A DNA stretch of 56,393 bases, taken from assembly GCA_030560485.1 (NCBI GenBank), contig JAKTTS010000034.1:1-56393 (forward strand), written 5' to 3'. Numbering within the stretch: the stretch's first letter is position 1; every line of letters begins with the position of its first letter. The position numbers and the translations under genes were made by a program. Positions 1-8,373 of this stretch are shown here, in pieces. The notes under the pieces are model-generated. The model had not been told where the DNA came from and did not search any database. It saw only the letters and a list, made by a program, of their open reading frames with translations. Source of the stretch: Ascoidea tarda (nom. inval.). Its lineage: Eukaryota > Ascomycota > Saccharomycetes > Ascoideales > Ascoideaceae.

Positions 1-54
1 AAAATGAAAATGAAAATGAAAATGAAAATGAAAATGAAAATGAAAATGAAAATG
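1..54 (+). repeat. AAAATG hexanucleotide microsatellite inside VPS35
   Basis: The window opens in an array of about nine copies of AAAATG. It is read in the VPS35 frame as alternating Asn-Glu. Each unit is six bases, so copy-number change would stay in frame. The array probably continues to the left of the window. Confidence 0.9.
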
Positions 55-1856
55 AAGAAAAACCAGATAATAATCAAGTTGGTGTCACCAAAAATGGCGA
101 AATAAAACAAAATGAAGAATCTACTGAAAAAGAAAAAGAAAAGGAAAATCAATTTGACTTGTTTCAAAAGTTTTATAGCTATATTCAAAAACTAGATGAA
201 TTAAGACCAGATCTATCTATCGACGATATCACCGCTTTGTTGGAGAAATTATGCAAATTGTCCTTAACCTATTATCCAAAAAATTACCAAAATATTGATA
301 CCTTATTATTACACACTTTGAAAAGACTCGACGAATTTAAAGATACTAGAGAAGCTTCTTCTCCAATCACAGAACAAAATCTAAAAAACATTTTATTAAT
401 CCCTGTGGACTTTGTCAGCATATTTGAAGTTCATGAACAAAAATCAATCAATTTAGATTTACTATTGAATTTAAAAAACTATACAAAATTATTAGAAAGT
501 CAATCTTCAAAAGTTCAGTCTTTCATATCTCAACAATTTCTTGATAAAATATTAGATTACAAAATGCAACTACAAAATAAAGATATTGTAAACTGCATTT
601 TCAATTTATTAAGCAGCATTATTAATTCAAACTTATCCAGAAATAAAAAATCAAAGAAATCTTCTTCAACTTCAAATTCTCTTTTATTTGGCGAAGACAA
701 TCTAATGGATTCTCGTTTTGAAGATAATGATTCAAATCTTTCTATTGAAGCATTGATCAATCAAGAAAAAGTTGCAAAAATTTTGCATCTAATATATAAT
801 AAAGATCCAATTGAAAACTCAAAGTTACTCTTAGTAGCATCAAAATATCTTTCTAAAGGTGGAAGCAAAATTAAATATACGTATTCCTCATTAATATTTA
901 ATTTTCTTAAAATAATTAGAAGAGTCAATGTCAGAATTCTAAGACTCAATAAAAAATTAACTTTTGCAAATTTGGATTCTAATACAAATTCAAAGAAAAT
1001 AACTAAATATGAAAAGAGAATAAATGACTATAAGCGTGAAATTAAGAATATTTTTAAAGGAATAACCAAATACATCAACGAATTATACTCATTCGGTTCA
1101 CTCGAATTGGCTTTGAAATTATTGATCTCAGTATCCAATATATCAAATGAGATCATGATGAATGAATTCACCAATGAGTTTTTCATCAAGATATTTTCAA
1201 TTTATGAAGAACTAATTAATTCCAAACAGCAATACCAAATAATCACAGAATTGATTAGCGTACTAATTTTATATTATAAGAATTTTTATGTCGAAAGTAA
1301 AAATGACTATGACAAGGAAAACTATGATAATTTAATCACTAAAACCGTTCTATATTCAGTCAAGTTATTAAAGAAACCAGATCAATGTAGAGCAGTGTAT
1401 TTTGCTTCTCATTTATGGTTCCAGCCAAACGATTTTAGCTCAAAATCTAGTAAGGAGAAAGAAAGAGGAAAAGAAAAAGAATCTGGTTCTGTTAATACTG
1501 AAAATGGTGAAAATAGTGAAAATGGTGCAAATGTGGGTTCTGTTGGTAGTGCAAGTATCACAAATAATAAAAGAGTAATGGAATGTTTACAAAAATCATT
1601 AAGAATTTCTGACAGTTGTATTGAGAGCTCGGTTTCAATCGAGTTGTTCATTGAAATATTAAATCAGTGTGTTTACTATTACATTCATGGAAATTTGATC
1701 TCAGCAAAGTACATTAACGATTTAATAGAACTTATCAAGAATAATTTGGAGAATGTTGATATTGATGAGTTACCAGTCAATCATTTCAAGAGGACATTGA
1801 ACTATATTTCAAGGCAAAAGTTGATTGATGAAAGGTTTGAGCTAATAAGATATTAA
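1..1856 (+). CDS. VPS35: Vps35, retromer cargo-recognition subunit (5'-truncated by window edge)
   Basis: The frame is open from the first base (codon phase from position 3) to TAA at 1854-1856, giving 617 C-terminal residues. The N-terminal part lies outside the window. Vps35 is the large alpha-solenoid of the retromer coat, which retrieves cargo from endosomes to the Golgi. The C-terminal solenoid that binds Vps29 is what is seen here. Family landmarks are the stretch encoded near 751-900 (IHLL-like segment, then DP..NSKLLL, then GG..I.YT...F) and the block near 1351-1430 (LLKKPDQCRAV..A.HLW). A later segment, IELFIEILNQ, is also typical. Lineage-specific insertions are an Asn-Glu repeat with a Lys/Glu stretch at 1-155, a Ser/Lys loop near 640-720 and a Gly/Asn/Ser loop near 1440-1565. 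It converges on the small gene at 2087-2272. Confidence 0.93.
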   Translation, partial: NENENENENENENENENEEKPDNNQVGVTKNGEIKQNEESTEKEKEKENQFDLFQKFYSYIQKLDELRPDLSIDDITALLEKLCKLSLTYYPKNYQNIDTLLLHTLKRLDEFKDTREASSPITEQNLKNILLIPVDFVSIFEVHEQKSINLDLLLNLKNYTKLLESQSSKVQSFISQQFLDKILDYKMQLQNKDIVNCIFNLLSSIINSNLSRNKKSKKSSSTSNSLLFGEDNLMDSRFEDNDSNLSIEALINQEKVAKILHLIYNKDPIENSKLLLVASKYLSKGGSKIKYTYSSLIFNFLKIIRRVNVRILRLNKKLTFANLDSNTNSKKITKYEKRINDYKREIKNIFKGITKYINELYSFGSLELALKLLISVSNISNEIMMNEFTNEFFIKIFSIYEELINSKQQYQIITELISVLILYYKNFYVESKNDYDKENYDNLITKTVLYSVKLLKKPDQCRAVYFASHLWFQPNDFSSKSSKEKERGKEKESGSVNTENGENSENGANVGSVGSASITNNKRVMECLQKSLRISDSCIESSVSIELFIEILNQCVYYYIHGNLISAKYINDLIELIKNNLENVDIDELPVNHFKRTLNYISRQKLIDERFELIRY

Positions 1857-2086
1857 TGTAATGTTTTTGATTTTTTTTGTTAAGAAATTCGTTTTATAAA
1901 TTATTTTTTTTCGAGCTTACTTATTTAGTCTACTTAAACTATTTAACTACTTAATTTATCGTTTTTTTTTTCTTGAATGGTTTTCAAAAGCCTTTAGTTT
2001 GAATAATTAGTGGATAAGCGAGTTTTGAATGCAATAAAAAACATTTTCCTGGTTAAATCTGATTAGGAGAGATTGTTTTTCCTGAA

Positions 2087-2272
2087 TTACGGCTTTAGCA
2101 ACTCGCAGTTGGAACAGAGAACGTTGTGAGTACAATTTTCAAAAACATAAATAGTATAGATATCATGACCACATTCTTCGCAGTATCTGTTGTAGCCATA
2201 ATCAAAGTCTGTTAGGCTGTGGCATTTGCAGCAAATTCTATCTCTGTAATAATGAACTTCTCTGTAATGCAT
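2087..2272 (-). CDS. Small Cys-rich protein, probable zinc-binding microprotein
   Basis: A 61-codon gene with an ATG start and a TAA stop. It has eight Cys in 61 residues (14, 15, 17, 31, 34, 47, 53, 56). They form C-x2-C (14/17), C-x2-C-G-H (31-36), C-T-H (47-49) and C-x2-C (53/56), the arrangement of a two-site zinc ribbon or RING-like fold. The leader before the ATG is A/C-rich and nearly free of G, as is usual for yeast 5' leaders, and an AT-rich TATA-like stretch lies about 50-70 bp upstream. It converges on VPS35, with 230 bp between stops. I do not recognise an orthologue. Small fungal proteins with a similar CxxC/CxxCGH/CxxC layout exist, but the comparison is from memory. It could be a chance frame; the regular Cys spacing argues against that. 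Confidence 0.55.
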   Translation of the reverse strand: MHYREVHYYRDRICCKCHSLTDFDYGYNRYCEECGHDIYTIYVFENCTHNVLCSNCELLKP

Positions 2273-2796
2273 TGTTGGATGGTGGGATAATTGGATATTG
2301 TGTTTGAAAGGTTTAAAATATAGTATAATATAAGGAACTGGAAGAGGATTGAATTAAGGAATTGATTGGAGACGTAAAGTATAATACAAATCAATAAATA
2401 AGCAAAATTAACAGCAAGATATAATATAATAAAATAATATAGTATAAAAGAATAGACAAAACCTAAGATATAGTTGGTTAGAGAACGTTTTTTGTGATTT
2501 GGAAAAGATAGATAACACTAAATAATAAACATACCAAAGAATATGATAGTTTGGAAACTTTGAAACTTTGAAGGATGTTAAACTTGATTATTAATTGAGA
2601 TAAGATAATTTGTTGTTGTTTACTTTTGAATTTTAACTGGAGTTTGAATGAGAAAGGAGGAAGAGGATAAGCTGGGTATTTATATTAAATTTCTATGGAG
2701 GTGATAAAGTTGATTGGGTTACAATTTTTTAAAAAGATTTCTTTTTAGGTAAAGCAAATAACTTAAATTAATCAAATGATTCAAGGATTAAGAGAT

Positions 2797-2870
2797 GAAG
2801 AAATCAAGAAATTAAAAAACGAAGAAACTAAGAAATGAAGAAATTAAGAAATTAAGAAATTAAGAAATTG
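2797..2870. repeat. Imperfect AAGAAATT/AAGAAACT tandem repeat
   Basis: Units of about eight bases (AAGAAATT, AAGAAATG, AAGAAACT) follow one another, ending in three near-perfect copies of AAGAAATT. The tract is in the long non-coding stretch upstream of the small Cys-rich gene. Confidence 0.75.
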
Positions 2871-4023
2871 AAAGTTATGTGTTTTAATAAACTATTCGTT
2901 AACACAAGTTTTGTAATATATTGAGTCTGTAGTGAACTGGGAACTATCTTAACGATTAGAAATATTTCCAGTACTCAGATCATATTTCAAATTGCTTTTT
3001 TGTGATTTAAAATTTCCAAAAATTGAAATCATTCAAATAAAAGTAATGAAGAGAAATAGAATTTATCAAGCTGTTATGAAAGAACGAAATTATCTTAATA
3101 TTGGGATCATTCTTCAATATAACCACTGAAGCAGATAGATACATAATCTGTATGAGCTTCCCTTTTCCACCCAAAAAGCAAAGCAAAATAAGATTACACA
3201 AGCAGAGAACCTTTTTTGCAAAATAATAATGTTCATGCTTTGCTGTTTGGCTGTTTTGCTAATTATCAAACGAAGTTTTTGAGCCAGTTTGTTCCAGTTT
3301 ATTCCTGTTATTCTGAGCTCTTCAACATGAGATCCAAAGTCGGTTACGCAGTTTTTTCCCAGTTTTTCTTGGTTTTTCTCGGTTTTTCACTCCGGCTCTT
3401 CTCCGTAAAAAGTCGCACGCTTTCCGGAACCAGTACCGTCGGTATTACGGCGATCGCCGAGTCAGCTGCTTCTCAGCACCAGCACTCCACAAAGTCATTC
3501 ATTTCTCCAGCGTTTTTGCAACGAATGAGCCTAGCAGCAGGGAACAAGCAACAGGAACCACTCTGGCTGTCCACCGGAGCTGTGACCGGCAGCAAAACAG
3601 GCCGGTCCTGGGGGTCGGAGCTGCAACAGGAGATTGCTCGTGGCGTTCGAAAATAGCACTTTTTCTTCGGAGAAGCTGCAGCCTCATTTCGAGTTTCGCC
3701 GCTTTTCGGAGGAAAGCCTTTGATTAGAAACTGCTTAATGGAATAAAAGAAATTATAATCATGGGAAATGGATTCGCTTGAACTCGATATGATTGGGAGT
3801 ATTGCAGACGCCAGAATGCAACTACAAAATCCACACAACTAAAAGTCTTTGTTGAAACTAACAAGATACTGAGATAGTATTGACTCAAATGAACAAAAAT
3901 TCAAAACTTGCTCAGGCAAACAGTTAACCAAAAACAAATACCGATATCTAAGGAGCTGCTGGATGTCGCAATAATTAACAAATTTCAAAAGCTTTGGAAT
4001 CATGTTGTAGAAACTGATGAATC

Positions 4024-4030
4024 TGAGTCA
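4024..4030. promoter_or_regulatory. Gcn4/AP-1-type site TGAGTCA
   Basis: A perfect match to the TGASTCA bZIP consensus. Its last two bases are the first two of the palindrome at 4029-4053. It is not close to a start codon, so a regulatory role is only a possibility. Confidence 0.3.
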
Positions 4031-4053
4031 TGAATCATGGGCCATGATTCATG
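4029..4053. repeat. 25-bp perfect palindrome (12-bp arms, 1-bp centre)
   Basis: CATGAATCATGG, a single G at 4041, then CCATGATTCATG. Both arms pair completely. It lies in the non-coding stretch about 610 bp beyond the stop of the PMP4-type gene. It could form a cruciform or a strong hairpin in RNA, or bind a dimeric protein. Confidence 0.85.
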
Positions 4054-4662
4054 GCTTATGTCTAAGCATATCAATTGAATTTAATCAACGATATTCGCTG
4101 TTTGTAGCCCAAATACGATCGAGATAAGTGTAATTATCACTTTTATTATTTTCTTAACGTTATTTTGAAATACGATTTTCACTTTTTTTTGAATTCTAAA
4201 TTGAGAGTTTAAGACACCAACTATTGATTTTGCTCTTTCACAAAAAACATGAGATACAAAAAATTGCCCATACACTAAAACCAGCCAATAAGTATAAAGA
4301 AAATATGGTCAGTTGTATGTTACGTTTATTCGACAATGACTGTTGATTGTGCGTTGTAATTATTATCAAACGTCCAAATATTTTAATCTGGAAATGAAGT
4401 AATTTGGTATTAAAAAAAAAATAAAAAAAAAATACCAATTAATAATTAATTAATATGTAATTAATAAATACATAATAAAAAGAAAAAATTGGCGATGCAA
4501 TGGAATCCAGATCCAGTATAGTAAAATGGAAACCGTATTTTAGCTAATTTCATAAATTAATTTTGAAAACTGTTTTAAAGAAACGAATATTCCAATAATT
4601 TAATTTAATGGTCGTAGTTATTGTTATTTTAATCCTTTTAAATCCCTTACATTCCTCACTTC

Positions 4663-5550
4663 TTATTTGCCAAAAATAAATTCAAAAAATGAACTCCAGT
4701 GGTAATCATTATAAATATAGTCCATAGAAGATAATAAAGATGGATTCAAATGGTCTGCTTGAAACTTGTGGTATGTCATAATCAAACCCCAAACAATTGC
4801 AGAAGTTAAAAACCATGAAATTTTTTGAATTTTTTTATAGTTTGGTAAACGATTGGCATTGGTAATCTTATTATTTATATCACTGATATTATTTATACCA
4901 TTAAATTTTTTAAGATTGCAAAGAATATTGATTAAATTATTTTTAGATAAAAGAACACCAACAGATTTGCCCAATGAAAGTAAAATTCTTGATAAACAAT
5001 ACAAAGTTATTTGGTATGTTATAGAATTAGAAAAAACTGGAATGATATCACCAAAAACTAAACAACCACTAATAAACCCAGCCAAAAACGTATCAAATGG
5101 AGTGCTTTTATGAAACAAGATTCTTTGGTTTTGGTTCGTATTTATATTAAAACGAATATTTTGAACATCTGGATTATTTATACACTGGTTAAAATTACTG
5201 CTCACGGATATTGATTTGATGTATTTAAGGGAATATAAGATGGACTTGTAAATAATCGCATAAGTTCCCAAGGATACGCCATGCTTTATCGAGTTGATTA
5301 TCACCTTTTGAATTTTCATTCTAAGCTGGAATAACGAACTTGTGCTAGACAATAAAAACAACAAAACGATTGAGTGAGCACATCTCAATTTGGCTCCATA
5401 GACAAATCCATTCTTAAAGGAGTGTAATATTTGCAAAAGAGCGAGCTTCAACTGCTTGTTGTCTTTGAGAAAGGCATGAAACAACTTCTTTGACTTGAGA
5501 GAGCGATAGAGCCAGATGGTAGTAGGAGAAATGTGCTTTTTATGGTTCAT
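4663..5550 (-). CDS. Peroxisomal membrane protein 4 (PMP24/PXMP4, Tim17-22-23 superfamily)
   Basis: 295 residues with an ATG start. Two blocks match the PMP4/PMP24 family. The first, near residues 45-65, reads LQILHSFKNGFVYGAKLRCAHS, with the FxNGxxYGxKxRxxH core. The second is DTFLAGFISGCLVFG near residue 150, followed by a hydrophobic segment, LYCLSRILLSLGK. The family is an integral peroxisomal membrane protein distantly related to Tim17/22/23; its biochemical role is not firmly known. Several hydrophobic helices are visible, including one near the C terminus (WFLTSAIVWGLIM). The insert between the two blocks (Ser/Asn-rich) is longer than I would expect. The gene is downstream of, and in tandem with, the 611-aa gene at 5858-7693. 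A CTGCTTCT element sits just before its ATG. Confidence 0.8.
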   Translation of the reverse strand: MNHKKHISPTTIWLYRSLKSKKLFHAFLKDNKQLKLALLQILHSFKNGFVYGAKLRCAHSIVLLFLLSSTSSLFQLRMKIQKVIINSIKHGVSLGTYAIIYKSILYSLKYIKSISVSSNFNQCINNPDVQNIRFNINTNQNQRILFHKSTPFDTFLAGFISGCLVFGDIIPVFSNSITYQITLYCLSRILLSLGKSVGVLLSKNNLINILCNLKKFNGINNISDINNKITNANRLPNYKKIQKISWFLTSAIVWGLIMTYHKFQADHLNPSLLSSMDYIYNDYHWSSFFEFIFGK

Positions 5551-5857
5551 TATTAAGAAGCAGTTGCAATGGCCAGCAAAAAGAAGAGAGAACAGGGAGT
5601 ATTTCCAGATTCATCTGCTTCTGTTCTCAGCACTTTTTTCTGAGCAACCCCAGATTTTTAGCTCTTTTTTGGGTTTTGATCTACAAAAAAACGGAAGCCA
5701 GTGGTGTGGAGCTTTCCTGTTTGGGAATGACAGCTTCTTTTTGTCCCGTTTTTCAGGTATATTGTGGTACGCCGCAGTATAGTAGAGCATGATATAGTAT
5801 AAAGTATTATATTAAAGTACGTATTATTAAGGTATATATTGTGAGCATATTTTAAAT
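5551..5857. other. Promoter region between two leftward genes
   Basis: 307 bp upstream of the PMP4-type gene. It contains CTGCTTCT (minus strand, 5556-5563) and CTGCTTCTG (plus strand, 5615-5623), then an AT-rich stretch at 5770-5850. The open frame that crosses the PMP4 start on the plus strand has no recognisable feature. Confidence 0.5.
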
Positions 5858-7693
5858 TTAATCTCTTGATAGGCCTATGTAACTGAAGTACCTGAAGAAA
5901 TTGGTTGCCATTATGTCATTTTCGTTGAACCCGTTCCGTAGCAAGTGGTTATAACATTCATTACTATACACCAACTGATTGTTATGGTTATCATGATGAT
6001 TTTCATTTCCACTTTGGTTGAAGAATTTGTCGAATTTATCAATTTTATTTAAAAAATCGTCATTGGTGTTGTAATTGATACTGAAATTTCTTTCTAAATA
6101 TAGAATCTCCCCTTTGAACTCATTGAAATTGAAGTTATAATTATTCAAGTTAAGGAAAAAGCTCTTATATCTTAGCATTTTAACGAAATTCAAATGAATA
6201 CTATTTTCATAAAATTGTTTTTTCAAAGCCGGTTGGCTTGAATAATAATCAATCAATTTCAAATTGAAAAATTTTAATAAAACTTGTAATAATTCAAATG
6301 AGAAATTTTGGCTTAATGAATAGTCCTCGATTGATAAATCATAAAAAAATGTGAAAACGTCAAGCAAATCAAACACGTTGTTAACTGTGTGATAAGTCAA
6401 GTTGTTAATCAAGTAATTTTCAAAAGTTTGCTTATGGTAATCATTTAAGAAAATTTTCTCTTCAATGGCGGATTCAATTTGATCATTGATATTATTGACA
6501 TTGCTATTTTCAGAGTATATTAATTTTTCCTTTTGAAATCTCTTTTTAGATGGTTTGTTATCAAATTGATAAAATGGATCGATTTTCTTGAAAACGTTCA
6601 AGTAAATTAGTTTATTCAATTTTAGTTTAGATAATCTATCAAACCAAATCAAGTTCAAGTTTTCTTCATTACCAACAAATTCTGAGCATAAATTTTCATT
6701 TTGATCTTTATCAAATGGAAAATCTTCTGGAAATGCAAGATAGTGAACGAGACAATTATAAATATAAGGAGAATTAATTATATTGAATTTTTCAAATGGC
6801 AATTTGATTAAGTTTAAAAAGCAATCTGGAATTAAATCATTGACAATTGACTGGTTATTTTTAAAAGTTGAATTATCCCAGACATTAAAATTGGAAATCT
6901 TCAAGATTGGTAGAATTAAATCCTCTTGGTTTATATTGTTTAAAATTTTATTTGAAGAAAGTTGAAAGATTGGTAAAATTTTTAAAATAGATAGGATTAA
7001 GAATAAATTGGCCAATTTTTTTTTGAATAATAAATATAATTGATATAGCTCTTTGTTATTTAAATTTTCAAATACAAAATCATAGAAATCATTTTGTTGA
7101 CTTCTAATATTATTTGAGCTATCAAAGATGTTATAAAATTCAGCAAAATTATCGATACCCAAAAATTCCAATAAGATTGATTTATCCTTTCTTAACGTGG
7201 CAAAAAATTCATCAAAGGTTCTTTTGTGATCAAACAAATAGTTTTTATAGGCATTTAAAATAGTTTTGATATGGTTTAATGATGATAGATTCCCATTGAT
7301 AGTGAAATTTTGATTAAATCCGTTATTTTGATTTGATTTATTACTGCTGCCATTATTGTTGATTGAAAAGGAGTTGAAAATATTAATTAAATCGTCAGGA
7401 TCTTCGATATTTTGAATTTGCAACAATTGATTTTGATTTGTCTTTAATAAATAAGAAGCGGTATTGTTATTGAAAGGAGTTAGTGAATATGAAGAGAATA
7501 ATTTATAATGATCATTTAATAGGGACTTGTAATCTGGGTTGTTAGTGTTGATGCTATTGATATTCTCAAAAATTAGCAAATCTTTGTTGTTTTTCTTTTT
7601 TTGGTTCAAGTTGGACTTGTTGAAGGTATTAAAATTGGTAAAGTTGTTCAAATTGTTGAAACTATTAGCATTAGCAAAATTCATAAAACTCAT
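5858..7693 (-). CDS. Uncharacterised 611-aa Asn/Phe-rich helical protein
   Basis: ATG start after an A-tract in the coding sense, and a clean 611-residue frame. I do not recognise the family. The N terminus (residues 1-35) is rich in Phe-Asn pairs. Residues about 100-145 are Asn/Ser-rich and probably disordered. The remainder (about 150-530) is rich in Leu, Ile, Phe and Asn and reads as amphipathic helices, like a helical-repeat scaffold. No membrane segment, signal peptide or Cys cluster is evident. A short acidic/His/Asn stretch lies near residue 560. It is divergent from LAA1, with 680 bp between start codons. A component of a nuclear or trafficking complex is conceivable, but the sequence does not establish this. 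Confidence 0.85.
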   Translation of the reverse strand: MSFMNFANANSFNNLNNFTNFNTFNKSNLNQKKKNNKDLLIFENINSINTNNPDYKSLLNDHYKLFSSYSLTPFNNNTASYLLKTNQNQLLQIQNIEDPDDLINIFNSFSINNNGSSNKSNQNNGFNQNFTINGNLSSLNHIKTILNAYKNYLFDHKRTFDEFFATLRKDKSILLEFLGIDNFAEFYNIFDSSNNIRSQQNDFYDFVFENLNNKELYQLYLLFKKKLANLFLILSILKILPIFQLSSNKILNNINQEDLILPILKISNFNVWDNSTFKNNQSIVNDLIPDCFLNLIKLPFEKFNIINSPYIYNCLVHYLAFPEDFPFDKDQNENLCSEFVGNEENLNLIWFDRLSKLKLNKLIYLNVFKKIDPFYQFDNKPSKKRFQKEKLIYSENSNVNNINDQIESAIEEKIFLNDYHKQTFENYLINNLTYHTVNNVFDLLDVFTFFYDLSIEDYSLSQNFSFELLQVLLKFFNLKLIDYYSSQPALKKQFYENSIHLNFVKMLRYKSFFLNLNNYNFNFNEFKGEILYLERNFSINYNTNDDFLNKIDKFDKFFNQSGNENHHDNHNNQLVYSNECYNHLLRNGFNENDIMATNFFRYFSYIGLSRD

Positions 7694-8373
7694 CTTTTTT
7701 TTTTTTTAAAATGGTAAGAAAACAAAAATTAAAACTAAAACTAAGAATTACTTTGGGACCTTAAAAAAACCTCTTTGACAATATATTTATTCAAGTTTTA
7801 CTTATATATAGTATATAATATATAAAAGTATATAGTAGAATACAGATCTGAACAATTCTGAAAAATATTGAATGATTCTGAATGGTTCTGGGTGGTTCTG
7901 AGTGGTTCTATGGAACTATTTAAATAACGAGACGAGCACAATGCACTCCAAACTGGAGAATTTGCAACGATATATAAATGGCGATTGACTGCAAAACGAA
8001 TAGGAGCAAGAATGTTGGATTTGGCTCCAGAAAAATCAACCCAAGAGCTGACGGAGCAACCAAAGTAGCCCTGAGTCAGGACCCGCCAGGACCGCGCACC
8101 CAAAGGGGCAGCTGCCCAATCCGGCCTCACTTGGGACATGTGTCCTGAGTTTTGTTGGGCCACACGTGCAACACGGCGGATGCCCTCGAAATATGCTGTT
8201 CGGCGCACACCGCGGCTGGGTGGCCCTGGCGTTCGCTATGGTGCTGATCTGGTTTTTTTTTGGAGCAGTTCTGAACAGATTATCATTATCACCATCACCA
8301 CACTGTTCAAGACCAGAAGAGCTCGACTGCTGCTGAAAAGATAGTCTCGTTTCTTCCAGACAGAAACTTTAGA
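7694..8373. other. Divergent promoter region with GC island and E-box
   Basis: 680 bp between the 611-aa gene and LAA1. The left half is AT-rich. Positions 8040-8260 are GC-rich and hold an E-box CACGTG at 8163-8168. CTGCTGCTG at 8327-8335 lies about 40 bp before the LAA1 ATG. The leftward frame here opens with GTG and has no recognisable motif. Confidence 0.5.
8163..8168. promoter_or_regulatory. E-box CACGTG
   Basis: A palindromic bHLH (Cbf1/Pho4-type) core in the GC-rich promoter upstream of LAA1. It is one of four noticed in the window, all intergenic. Confidence 0.35.

Larger units (their letters stand above)
2273..4662. other. 2.4 kb intergenic region without a supported gene
   Basis: It lies between the starts of the small Cys-rich gene (leftward) and the stop of the PMP4-type gene. 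It holds A-rich tandem repeats (2797-2870), a GC-richer island near 3400-3720 and a 25-bp palindrome (4029-4053). The open frames in the island begin at TTG or lack any recognisable motif. No tRNA-like box pair was seen. An undetected non-coding RNA is possible. Confidence 0.6.

Noticed and set aside
3216-3838. Open frames on both strands in a GC-richer island (146, 121 and 62 codons)
   Set aside because: The two longer ones begin with TTG. The composition follows the local DNA and no motif or domain is visible, so they are probably chance frames in a stop-poor GC island.
7798-8208. 136-codon leftward frame in the divergent 611-aa gene/LAA1 promoter
   Set aside because: It opens at GTG, overlaps the promoter and E-box region, and has no recognisable family feature.
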